Shown here: in pieces, positions 1 through 5,989 of the stretch | Layout: every line of letters starts with the position of its first letter | How positions within the stretch are numbered: position 1 is the first letter of the stretch | Assembly: GCA_024636135.1 (NCBI GenBank) | Contig: JAGXHP010000140.1 | Coordinates: 1 to 7,798, forward strand | Direction of reading: 5' to 3' | Source of the DNA: Chloroflexota bacterium | GTDB taxonomy: Bacteria > Chloroflexota > Limnocylindria > QHBO01 | DNA length: 7,798 bases | The notes under the pieces: generated by a model | Told to the model about the DNA's origin: nothing | The model's database searches: none | The model's input: only the letters and a program-made list of their open reading frames with translations | Translations under genes and position numbers: made by a program

Positions 1-210
1 GGTGTGGTCATCGACGAGCCCACCCCGAACGAGGTAAAGCAGACGATCTGCGGCAATGGATCCGCGGACAAGGCACAGGTCGCGGCCATGGTCGAGCGGC
101 TCCTTGGCGTTTCGCTGGCCGGGGTTCCCGACGACGCGACCGATGCCCTCGCCATTGCCATCGGCTGCGCGTATCGGGCCGCCGCCGAACCGAAGGCGGT
201 GATCGGGTGA
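1..210 (+). CDS. ruvC: RuvC Holliday junction resolvase, C-terminal fragment (5' end outside the window)
   Basis: This is the last ~69 residues of RuvC, the dimeric endonuclease that cleaves Holliday junctions bound by RuvAB. The frame is open from base 1, so the gene starts upstream, and the GTG at position 4 is internal. Family motifs seen are a P-x-EVKQ stretch followed by GNGSADKAQV, and near the end PDDATDALAIAI. In known RuvC proteins this last motif carries two of the four acidic catalytic residues (the D-x-x-D pair), and both are present here. The N-terminal catalytic Asp and Glu cannot be seen. The TGA stop overlaps the GTG start of ruvA (GTGA, 207-210), so the two genes are probably translationally coupled. 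Confidence 0.93.
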   Translation, partial: GVVIDEPTPNEVKQTICGNGSADKAQVAAMVERLLGVSLAGVPDDATDALAIAIGCAYRAAAEPKAVIG

Positions 211-779
211 TCGGCTCGGTGCGTGGCCTCGTCACGCTGATGGGCCAGGATCACGTGCTGGTCGAGGTGAATGGGATCGGATATCGGGTCGTCGCCGGCC
301 CCGCGCTGCTCGCGAAGCTCCGGGTGGGCAGCGAGGCGTTCGTCTTCACCCACCACCTCGTTCGCGAGGACCAGCAGTCGCTCTTCGGATTCGCCACGAC
401 CGAGGAGCTGGCGTTCTTCGAGCTGCTGATGACGGTCTCGCAGGTCGGGCCACGACTGGCACTGGCCATCACCACGGCGCACCGCGTGACCCGGCTCCAG
501 CTGGCGATCGTCGGCGACGACGTGGACGTGTTCACCAGCGTATCGGGCGTCGGGCGCAAGACGGCCCAGCGGATCATCCTCGAGCTCAAGGAGAAGGTGC
601 ACGCTGCGGGGATCGCCGGCGGCGGCGGGAGCACGGATTCCGACGTGGTCGCTGCGCTCGAGTCACTCGGGTACTCGGCGGGGGAGGCCCGGCGTGCCGC
701 GGGGGCCGTGGCGGGTTCGGATGGCCAGCTTGATGCGCGAATCAAGGCCGCGCTGCAGGAGCTCGCAAGGTCTCGATGA
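207..779 (+). CDS. ruvA: Holliday junction branch-migration protein RuvA
   Basis: A complete 190-residue RuvA, the tetrameric protein that binds Holliday junctions and loads the RuvB motor; the length is normal for the family. Residues 1-62 form the OB-fold domain, beginning MIGSVRG with VNGIGYRV near 21-28. The acidic pin is conserved as VRED at 52-55. Two helix-hairpin-helix motifs follow: VSQVGPRLALAI at 77-88 and VSGVGRKTAQRIILELK at 112-128. After a glycine-rich linker (~137-142), domain III at ~145-188 (VVAALESLGYS) is the part that contacts RuvB in known structures. The first hairpin reads QVGPR where GVGPK is usual. The start is GTG, overlapping the ruvC stop. No ruvB follows; the next gene is a CoA-binding protein that overlaps by ATGA. 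Confidence 0.96.
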   Translation: MIGSVRGLVTLMGQDHVLVEVNGIGYRVVAGPALLAKLRVGSEAFVFTHHLVREDQQSLFGFATTEELAFFELLMTVSQVGPRLALAITTAHRVTRLQLAIVGDDVDVFTSVSGVGRKTAQRIILELKEKVHAAGIAGGGGSTDSDVVAALESLGYSAGEARRAAGAVAGSDGQLDARIKAALQELARSR

Positions 780-1219
780 GCGCGAACTGGAGCGATCCGG
801 TGGTCGCCGAGCGGATTCTCCGAACCTTCCGGACGTGGGCAGTGGTCGGGTGCTCGTCGCGGCCGTGGCGCGCGTCGCACGGCGTCTCGCGCTACCTGCT
901 GCGCCAGGGTTACGACATCGTGCCGGTGCATCCGAACGAGAAGGAGGTGCACGGGATTCCCGCCCATCGTGACCTGCGTTCGATTCCCGCCGACCTGCGG
1001 TCGAAGATCGAGGTCGTGGATCTCTTTCGACGCAGCGAGCTTGTGCCAACCCACGTGGACGAGGCGATCGAGATCGGCGCCAAGGCGATCTGGATGCAGC
1101 TCGAAGTCTGGAATGAGCCCGCGGCTCAGCGGGCCGCCGACGCCGGCCTCATGGTGGTCATGGACCGCTGCCCGGCGATCGACCATCCCTCGATGATCGG
1201 GACCCCATTCGGCGCTTGA
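776..1219 (+). CDS. CoA-binding protein of the YccU type (Rossmann-like CoA_binding_2 domain)
   Basis: A single-domain 147-residue protein of the CoA-binding family related to the N-terminal domain of succinyl-CoA synthetase alpha. Visible hallmarks are WAVVGCSSRPWRASHGVSRYL at ~21-41 (the nucleotide loop of the Rossmann-like fold), DIVPVHPNEKEVHG at 47-60, VDLFRRSELVP at 81-91, IGAKAIWMQLEVWNE at ~100-114 and GLMVVMDRCPAIDH at 124-137. These match the family throughout, and the length is normal. Its ATG overlaps the ruvA stop (ATGA, 776-779), and an AAGG ribosome-binding site lies inside ruvA, so it is probably coupled to the ruv genes. CoA binding is inferred from the fold. The physiological role of this family is not settled, and the adjacency does not show a repair role. 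Confidence 0.88.
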   Translation: MSANWSDPVVAERILRTFRTWAVVGCSSRPWRASHGVSRYLLRQGYDIVPVHPNEKEVHGIPAHRDLRSIPADLRSKIEVVDLFRRSELVPTHVDEAIEIGAKAIWMQLEVWNEPAAQRAADAGLMVVMDRCPAIDHPSMIGTPFGA

Positions 1220-1273
1220 TGCGCGTCCGATGATGTCAAAGCGGGGCCGAGACGTACCTCCACCACATGACAC

Positions 1274-1296
1274 GGCGGCGCACTGCCCGCGCCGTC
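1274..1296 (+). other. Small GC-rich hairpin in the leader of the CHRD gene
   Basis: CGGCGC at 1276-1281 pairs with GCGCCG at 1289-1294 around a 7-nt loop. One G-T wobble and one further G-C pair extend the stem. It lies between the CoA-binding gene and the ribosome-binding site of the CHRD gene. It could be a weak terminator for the ruv string or a leader structure. There is no T-tract, and such short GC hairpins are common by chance in DNA this GC-rich. Confidence 0.25.
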
Positions 1297-1307
1297 CTCT
1301 CCCACAC

Positions 1308-1313
1308 AGGAGG
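1308..1313 (+). promoter_or_regulatory. Strong Shine-Dalgarno site AGGAGG for the CHRD gene
   Basis: AGGAGG ends 5 nt before the ATG at 1319. It is the best ribosome-binding site in the window and fixes the start of the secreted CHRD protein. No convincing -35/-10 pair was found in the 99 nt between the previous stop and this site. Confidence 0.85.
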
Positions 1314-1318
1314 TATCG

Positions 1319-1774
1319 ATGGCACGACGTTTCACCAGTTTCTCTCTGGCGCTGATCATCGGGATGATCGGTGTCCTCGCGGCGGCCAGCGCCGTCTCAG
1401 CGAACCACTTCGGGACGTTCACCACCACGCTGAGTGGCAGTGAAGAAGCCCCCGGACCCGGCGATGCGAACGGCAAGGGCTTTGCGACGCTCGACGTCTA
1501 CAACGCCGGCCTGGTCTGCTATACGCTGAAGGTCCAGGCCATCGAGACGCCGACCGCGGCGCATATCCACGAGGCTCCTGCCGGCACGGCCGGTCCGGTG
1601 GTCGTGGACCTGAGGATCGACCTGGCCTCGCAGAAGGGCAACCGCCTGACGTACTGCGCCAACGCCGACGAGGCCGTGGTGGCGGACATCCGGGCCAACC
1701 CGGCGGACTACTACGTGAACGTGCACAACGGGACGTTCCCGGGTGGTGCCATCCGCGGTCAGCTCGGCGACTGA
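1319..1774 (+). CDS. Secreted CHRD-domain protein
   Basis: A 151-residue exported protein made of a signal peptide and one CHRD (chordin-like) domain. The N-terminus has two arginines (MARRF), a hydrophobic core at ~8-24 and a likely signal peptidase I site after AVSA (28/29). The domain runs from ~33 to 149. It shows the typical opening TTTLSGSEEAPGPG, the central AAHIHEAPAGTAGPVVVDL (~80-98) and the closing YYVNVHNGTFPGGAIRGQL (~131-149). Cys67 and Cys113 could form a disulfide after export, which is inferred. There is no lipobox or C-terminal anchor, so it is probably released or loosely bound outside the membrane. CHRD domains occur in many bacterial secreted proteins without a firm biochemical role. 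The gene has its own strong ribosome-binding site and ends at a hairpin facing the uricase operon. Confidence 0.88.
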   Translation: MARRFTSFSLALIIGMIGVLAAASAVSANHFGTFTTTLSGSEEAPGPGDANGKGFATLDVYNAGLVCYTLKVQAIETPTAAHIHEAPAGTAGPVVVDLRIDLASQKGNRLTYCANADEAVVADIRANPADYYVNVHNGTFPGGAIRGQLGD

Positions 1775-1791
1775 ACCCTCGCCTGACCGAC

Positions 1792-1821
1792 CGAAGCCCC
1801 CGGCGCCTGCCGGGGGCTTCG
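1792..1821. terminator. Bidirectional terminator-like hairpin between convergent CHRD and uricase genes
   Basis: A perfect 13-bp stem (left arm 1792-1804, right arm 1809-1821) with a 4-nt loop (GCCT at 1805-1808). The left arm reads CGAAGCCCCCGGC. It lies 17 nt after the CHRD stop and 11 nt from the uricase stop on the other strand, where it could serve both transcripts. There is no T-run on either side, so it is not a textbook intrinsic terminator. Hairpin-only terminators are plausible in high-GC bacteria. Confidence 0.75.
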
Positions 1822-1832
1822 CTGCGTCCGGA

Positions 1833-2762
1833 TCAATCGCGACGCAGCATGAGCCCGATGTGGCCGAATGGCGGCCGGGGATCGCTGTAGGTCTTCACGG
1901 TGGCGTCGTCCGCCGACTCGGCCACGAGGTCCCAGAGCCGGTTCTGCGCGTCGAAGCTCACCGAGCTGAGCTGGGGCCAGCGATCGAGCATCCGCGTCCC
2001 GATCTCGTTGACCAGGTGCTGGATCGAGAGCGACACGAACTCGTGGAAGACGGCGTTGGCGATGTCGGCGACCTGCTCGGCGGCCACGTAGCGGTCGGGA
2101 TTGACCAGCACGGCGTCGGACGCATCGGTGTAGCTCCAGCCGATGTCGCACCAGATGTAGAGCGGGCGGTCCGGACGCTCGGGCAGGGTGGTGTGCTCAT
2201 CGCGCGCGAAGTCGGCGAAGGCCGAGCCGGTGGTCTTGACGAGCTGGAGCTCTCGGCGCCCCGATTCCTGGCCCGTGATGGTGACCGACCCATCGGTGCG
2301 GCGCTCGAGGTCGAGTCGGGCAGACCCGTAGTCGCCCCGGTCGCGGCTGAACAGCCGATCCGATGCGTCGAAACCGTCGCCGTCCGTCGCCGGGACGAGC
2401 GCCGCCGGGAACGGCAGGTCGCGGCCGATCATGGTCAGACGCTCCATGTGGGGATACGTATCGAGGAACGCCGTGCCGACCTCGAGCAGCCATTCCTCGA
2501 GCGTCCGCGCGCGCGCTCGCAGCGATACCGCGTGAATGAAGTTCTTCATCGTGTCCGTGGCCACCACCAGCCGGTTGTCGCCCCGGGTGTAGGCCTCGAG
2601 GAAGACTTCGCCGCGAACCACGACCTCGATCTGCGCGGCCACGAGGCGGTTGTCGCGCCCGGTGAATGGCGATTCGGGGATCAGCGTGATGCCCGTGAGC
2701 GGCTCGGCAAGCGTGCGGTAGACCTTGACGTCGGCCTTCCCGTACGTGATCTCGTGCTTCAC
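1833..2762 (-). CDS. uox: Urate oxidase (uricase)
   Basis: A complete 309-residue cofactor-independent urate oxidase, which converts urate, O2 and water to 5-hydroxyisourate and H2O2. The tandem T-fold landmarks are in order. YGKADVKVY at 7-15 contains the catalytic lysine (K9). VVATDTMKN at 67-74 contains the Thr-Asp pair T69/D70. TTGSAFADFARDEHTTLPE at ~177-195 contains the substrate-stacking Phe, probably F182. DRPLYI holds R199, SIQHL holds Q248, AQNRLWD at 272-278 holds the likely active-site Asn274, and the end reads SDPRPPFGHIGLMLRR. Roles are assigned by analogy with fungal and bacterial uricases. The GTG start overlaps the upstream decarboxylase stop (GTGA). It is the last gene of the operon and ends at a hairpin. 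No C-terminal peroxisomal signal is present, as expected for a bacterium; the last residues are RRD. Confidence 0.96.
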   Translation of the reverse strand: MKHEITYGKADVKVYRTLAEPLTGITLIPESPFTGRDNRLVAAQIEVVVRGEVFLEAYTRGDNRLVVATDTMKNFIHAVSLRARARTLEEWLLEVGTAFLDTYPHMERLTMIGRDLPFPAALVPATDGDGFDASDRLFSRDRGDYGSARLDLERRTDGSVTITGQESGRRELQLVKTTGSAFADFARDEHTTLPERPDRPLYIWCDIGWSYTDASDAVLVNPDRYVAAEQVADIANAVFHEFVSLSIQHLVNEIGTRMLDRWPQLSSVSFDAQNRLWDLVAESADDATVKTYSDPRPPFGHIGLMLRRD

Positions 2763-3715
2763 GACTCGGATTCCTCCTCATGCGGCCCGAACAGGACGGC
2801 TGCCGCGCCTCGGATCTCCGCGTCGACTGTCTGCCGCGCTTCGGGCGTCGACTCCCATCGGCTGACCAGCGTATCGAACTCGGGGTTGGAGGAGACGGCC
2901 ACGATGCGCCGGGCTCCGTCGATGGGCTGGCTGACCTCCCCGAGGATGGAGGCGGCGGCATGAAGTGCCAGGAGCTGGCCCGCCTGCCCACCGTCCCAGC
3001 CGCCGAGGCCGATCTCCGCCATCAGCCGAGCGACCGATGCATCCAGCGTGTCCCCGGGGCCCAGCGCCTCGATCGAGAGCGCCACGAGCGCCGGCGAGGT
3101 CACACCCTCCTCGATGAGGCGGTGGGCCGCCCGTCCGAGGCCATCGCGGTCGATCTCGCCGACCATCCAGCGTGAGACCTCGAGCGCGATCGCCTCGCGC
3201 AGCTCCTCGCGCAGCGGCGCCGGGCCGCGGACGGATTGCCATCGATCCTCGGCGATGAACACGACGTCATCGAGGCCGCGTCGCAGCTCCTCGTCCCGGT
3301 CGGCATGAACGGCGCGCTCGATAAGCGGAATGATGTCAGCGCGTGGGCGACCGGCCACGAACACGACGAAGCGAAAGCCGAAGAGGCCCTCGTAGGCCGC
3401 GTTTAGGGCCGTGAGCTCGTCGGCGATCCACGCGTTCGCATCGGGCTCGTCGTGTCCCTGCTCGTTCCGCGACATGGCAGACATCGCGGCGGCATCGGCA
3501 CCGATCGGCGGATGGGCGTTCAACAGCTCGATCTGCTCGTCCTCCGGCATGGAGCGCGCCGTTGCCCGGGCCGTGGCGAACAGGTCGTCCTCGTCCGCAA
3601 ACGGGCGCGCGGCGGCGAGTCGCTCGATGAAGCGGGGCGCGTGCTCGAAGAGCGGCGCGATCGTGGCGCTGAAGCTCGCGACATCGGCCGCGTTGAGCTC
3701 GTCGACCGGGTCCAC
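2759..3715 (-). CDS. uraD: OHCU decarboxylase with an extra ~150-residue C-terminal domain
   Basis: Residues 1-163 are 2-oxo-4-hydroxy-4-carboxy-5-ureidoimidazoline decarboxylase, which makes S-allantoin from the hydrolase product. Motifs seen are LLNAHPPIG at 64-72 with the catalytic His68, SRNEQ at 82-86 with Glu85, LNAAYEGLFGFRFVVFVAGRPR at ~104-125, and a closing EDRWQSV helix. The usual enzyme is about 160-180 residues, but this one has 318. Residues ~165-318 are mainly helical and match no domain I can name. That tail seems internally duplicated: ALEVSRWMVGEID (177-189) resembles ALHAAASILGEVS (250-262), and TLDASVARLMAEI (223-235) resembles TVDAEIRGAAAVL (296-308). The tail ends in an acidic EEESES. 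The frame is uninterrupted. The start is GTG, 1 nt after the hydrolase stop; the stop overlaps the uricase start. Confidence 0.92.
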   Translation of the reverse strand: MDPVDELNAADVASFSATIAPLFEHAPRFIERLAAARPFADEDDLFATARATARSMPEDEQIELLNAHPPIGADAAAMSAMSRNEQGHDEPDANAWIADELTALNAAYEGLFGFRFVVFVAGRPRADIIPLIERAVHADRDEELRRGLDDVVFIAEDRWQSVRGPAPLREELREAIALEVSRWMVGEIDRDGLGRAAHRLIEEGVTSPALVALSIEALGPGDTLDASVARLMAEIGLGGWDGGQAGQLLALHAAASILGEVSQPIDGARRIVAVSSNPEFDTLVSRWESTPEARQTVDAEIRGAAAVLFGPHEEESES

Positions 3716-3716
3716 C

Positions 3717-4064
3717 TCAGCTGCCGCGGTACGTGCTCATCCCGAACGGGCTGAGCAGGAGCGGGACGTGGTATGACCGGTCCGCGTCCGTGATCCGCAA
3801 CGCAAGCGCCGCGCTCTGGAAGAAGGCGTCGGGATCGTCCACGTAGCCTCCGACGTCGAAGGCCAGCTGGTAGTCGCCGGAAGCGAGCGCGGTCCCGTCG
3901 AGGAGGTCGGCGATCCGGCCGTCGGTGTCGGTCGTGAGCTCGGCGACCAGCTCGGGCGATCCGTCATCCGCCAGGCGGAACAGGGCGACCCCGACGCCGC
4001 GGGCGGGCTCGCCGGATGCGAGATCCAGGACATGAGTGCTGATCGTTGGGCGTGCGCCGGCCAT
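3717..4064 (-). CDS. uraH: 5-hydroxyisourate hydrolase (transthyretin-related protein)
   Basis: A 115-residue HIU hydrolase that opens 5-hydroxyisourate to OHCU, the middle step of urate-to-allantoin conversion. The conserved residues are all present: His11 in ISTHVLD, Arg50 in TDTDGRI, His99 in YHVPLLLSPFG, and the C-terminal YRGS signature (112-115) that separates the hydrolase from transthyretin. The length is standard for the cytoplasmic bacterial enzyme and no signal peptide is present. The reading frame stays open 20 codons further upstream to another ATG. The start at 4064 is preferred because GGAGG lies 6 nt before it and homology begins there (MAGARPTISTHVLD). It is the first gene of the minus-strand operon, with the decarboxylase start 1 nt after its stop. 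It is divergent from the DUF3830 gene across 77 nt. Confidence 0.95.
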   Translation of the reverse strand: MAGARPTISTHVLDLASGEPARGVGVALFRLADDGSPELVAELTTDTDGRIADLLDGTALASGDYQLAFDVGGYVDDPDAFFQSAALALRITDADRSYHVPLLLSPFGMSTYRGS

Positions 4065-4141
4065 GGAGACCCTCCGCTGTTGCGAGGCCATGATGCCCGA
4101 TGCGCGGGGCCAGCGTCCCGCCACGGAGTATCCTCGGGCGC
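4065..4141. promoter_or_regulatory. Divergent intergenic region between the uricase operon and the DUF3830-amidohydrolase pair
   Basis: These 77 nt must hold the start signals for both transcripts if each has its own promoter. On the minus strand a GGAGG site serves uraH. On the plus strand TATCCT (4129-4134), a TANNNT-type -10 hexamer, ends 7 nt before the DUF3830 ATG, as in leaderless genes. No good -35 lies upstream of it and no clear inverted-repeat operator is visible. A shared regulator is possible but not shown by the sequence. Confidence 0.45.
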
Positions 4142-4552
4142 ATGGCTGATTTGAAGATCACGGTGGGGGAGCTCGAGTTCACCGCGCGGTGGGAGCCCGC
4201 GGCACCCCGTACACGCGAGGCGCTCCGGGCCTGGCTGCCGATTCGTTCGAAGCTCATCCACTGCAAGTGGAGCGGGGAGTCGACCTGGATCCCGTTCGGG
4301 GAGGAGCGGCCCGACGTCGGCTACGAGAACCACACCTCACATCCCGCCCCGGGTGACGTGCTGATCTACGTCGGCGACATCAGCGAATGCGAGATCCTGT
4401 TCCCGTACGGGGCCTGCAGCTTCAGCTCGCGCGTCGGGCAGCTGGCCGGCAACCACTTCGCGACGCTCACCAGCGGCCATGAGCATCTGGCCGAGATGGG
4501 GCGTCGCGTGCTGTGGGAGGGTGCGCAGGAGATCGAGATCAGCGAGGCCTGA
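4142..4552 (+). CDS. DUF3830 family protein (cyclophilin-like fold expected)
   Basis: A 136-residue cytoplasmic protein that I recognise as DUF3830. Family-type segments are MADLKITVGELEFTARWE at the start, LPIRSKLIHCKWSGESTWIP at ~32-51, YENHTSHPAPGDVLIYVG at ~61-78, SECEILFPYGACSF at 81-94, VGQLAGNHFATL at 98-109 and LWEGAQEIEI at 124-133. The family is reported to have a cyclophilin-like beta-barrel, but its function is unknown. The frame is open 14 codons upstream to another ATG. Position 4142 is chosen because homology begins there and the upstream codons overlap the probable promoter. It stops 7 nt before a hydantoinase-type amidohydrolase and is divergent from the uricase operon. A role linked to cyclic ureide breakdown is therefore an inference from position only. 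Confidence 0.85.
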   Translation: MADLKITVGELEFTARWEPAAPRTREALRAWLPIRSKLIHCKWSGESTWIPFGEERPDVGYENHTSHPAPGDVLIYVGDISECEILFPYGACSFSSRVGQLAGNHFATLTSGHEHLAEMGRRVLWEGAQEIEISEA

Positions 4553-4559
4553 CCGAGCC

Positions 4560-5921
4560 GTGGAACGAATGGTCGTCGGCGGAACGGTGGTGACACCCAC
4601 CGGTTCCGAGGTCGCCGATGTGGCCATCCGTGATGGGAAGATCGCCGCGGTCGGCCATGACCTTCCGCGTGACGGCTTCGAGGTGATCGACGCGAAAGGC
4701 CGTCTGGTCCTGCCGGGCGCGATCGATGTGCACACCCACGTGCGGCTTTCGGACGAGGCGCATCCGCATCGGTTCGGCCAGGATCTCGCGGCTGCGGCGG
4801 CCGGTGGAACGACGACGGTCCTGACCTTCAACAATCCCGGCACCGGCATCACGAGCGAGGGCTCGAGCTCGCCGCTTGCCGGCCTCGACGAGTTCCGCGC
4901 CCGAACGATGCGTCAGGCCCCGATCGACTTCGGCCTGTGCTCGGTCATCAGCGGGACGCAGCCGCGGGCCCTCGATCAGCTCCCGGAACTGATCGCGCGC
5001 GGCGTTCCCACGTTCAAGGCCTTCATGGTCTACGACTTCGCGCTGCCCGATGACGCCATCGAGCGTGCGATGGGCATCGCCGCACGCCACGGTGGCATGC
5101 TGCAGCTCCACTGCGAGGAGCCCTCGATCATCGACCCGCTGGTCTCGGAGGCCGTGGCGTCCGGTCGCGTCGGGGCGAGGTACCACGCCGCGTGCCGGCC
5201 GCCCGAGGCGGAGGCGCTGGCGACGAAGCGGGCGATCGCCATGGCGCGTCGCGCGGAGGCTCCGCTGTACATCGTCCACCTCTCGTGCGCCGAGGCGCTC
5301 GACGCGGTCGCCGAAGCCAAGGCAGCGGGCCAGCCGGTGTACGCGGAGACGTGCCCGCACTACCTCGCCATCACCGACGCGGTCTATGCCGACGAGAGCG
5401 ACGCCGATGTCATGCGACGCGTGATCTCACCACCGCTGCGATCCGCGGCCGATGTCGATGCCTTGTGGACCGGACTGCGCGACGGCGTGCTCGACGTGGT
5501 GGGCAGCGATCACGTCCCCGATCGGCTCGACACCGAGAAGCGTCTGCCGGCCCCGCCCTTCCCGGAGATCAGCAACGGTGGTCCAGGGATCGAGACGCTC
5601 ACCAGCGTCGTGTACTCCGAGGGAGTCGCACGCGGCAGGCTGAGCGTCGAGCGCATGGTTGAGGTTCTGTCGGCGTCGCCGGCGTCACTCTTCGGGCTGT
5701 CCGCGAAGGGGCGCATCGAGGTCGGAATGGACGCGGACGTCGTCGTGTGGGATCCGGACGCCAGGCGCGTGATTCGCCAGGACGACCTCCATCACACCAG
5801 TGACTTCACGCCCTACGAGGGACTCGAGGTGACGGGCGCGCCGGTCCGCGTGCTGAGCCGCGGCGCGGACGTCGGGCCGCCGTCCGGCCAGTTCGTCGAG
5901 CGGCGAATCGCGGCGCCGTAG
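4560..5921 (+). CDS. Cyclic amidohydrolase of the dihydropyrimidinase/hydantoinase/allantoinase family
   Basis: A 453-residue metal-dependent amidohydrolase that opens cyclic amide rings. All binuclear-site ligands are visible: His58 and His60 in DVHTH, the probable carboxylated Lys153 in TFKAFMVYD, His184 in LQLHCEE, His240 in YIVHLSC, and Asp317 in GSDHVPD. Tyr158, Ser290 (ISPPLR) and Asn339 (SNGGPGIE) match substrate-contacting positions of dihydropyrimidinases. The late HHTSDFTPYEGLEVTG (411-426) is also typical of that branch. The urate-degradation neighbours suggest allantoinase activity, but the motifs lean to hydantoinase/dihydropyrimidinase, so the substrate is open. The GTG at 4560 is preferred; ATG at 4569 is possible. 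The frame stays open further upstream inside DUF3830, but that part has no homology. It is 7 nt after DUF3830 and probably co-transcribed. Confidence 0.88.
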   Translation: MERMVVGGTVVTPTGSEVADVAIRDGKIAAVGHDLPRDGFEVIDAKGRLVLPGAIDVHTHVRLSDEAHPHRFGQDLAAAAAGGTTTVLTFNNPGTGITSEGSSSPLAGLDEFRARTMRQAPIDFGLCSVISGTQPRALDQLPELIARGVPTFKAFMVYDFALPDDAIERAMGIAARHGGMLQLHCEEPSIIDPLVSEAVASGRVGARYHAACRPPEAEALATKRAIAMARRAEAPLYIVHLSCAEALDAVAEAKAAGQPVYAETCPHYLAITDAVYADESDADVMRRVISPPLRSAADVDALWTGLRDGVLDVVGSDHVPDRLDTEKRLPAPPFPEISNGGPGIETLTSVVYSEGVARGRLSVERMVEVLSASPASLFGLSAKGRIEVGMDADVVVWDPDARRVIRQDDLHHTSDFTPYEGLEVTGAPVRVLSRGADVGPPSGQFVERRIAAP

Positions 5922-5939
5922 GGCCGGCGGCACGCTCGA

Positions 5940-5985
5940 CAAGGGCGCCGACATCCGGGGGATCTGTCCGCTGATGTTACCCTTG
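5940..5985 (+). terminator. Imperfect hairpin downstream of the amidohydrolase
   Basis: CAAGGG (5940-5945) pairs with CCCTTG (5980-5985). Inside it ACATC (5951-5955) pairs with GATGT (5973-5977), and CGG (5956-5958) pairs with CCG (5968-5970). An internal loop and a 2-nt bulge interrupt the stem. It begins 19 nt after the amidohydrolase stop, where a terminator would be expected, but has no T-run. It also overlaps the region where a promoter for the next gene would lie. Confidence 0.35.
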
Positions 5986-5989
5986 GTCC

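Noticed and set aside
1234..1239. TTGACA on the minus strand as a -35 promoter element
   Set aside because: No -10-like hexamer lies 16-18 bp downstream, and it would drive transcription antisense to the CoA-binding gene.
251..1273. A 340-codon open frame on the minus strand across ruvA and the CoA-binding gene
   Set aside because: It is antisense to two well-recognised genes, its translation is low in recognisable motifs and rich in Arg/Ser/Ala, and long antisense frames are expected in high-GC coding DNA.
1743..2963. A 406-codon open frame on the plus strand opposite the uricase gene
   Set aside because: It lies antisense to clear urate oxidase and OHCU decarboxylase genes, and the translation has no recognisable domain.
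2197..2991. A 264-codon minus-strand frame overlapping uricase and the decarboxylase in another frame
   Set aside because: It is an alternative-frame shadow, very rich in Arg, Pro and Ser; the true frame carries all uricase motifs.
4065..4124. Upstream 20-codon extension of the HIU hydrolase
   Set aside because: A good GGAGG site sits 6 nt before the ATG at 4064 and family homology begins there; the extension has no homology.
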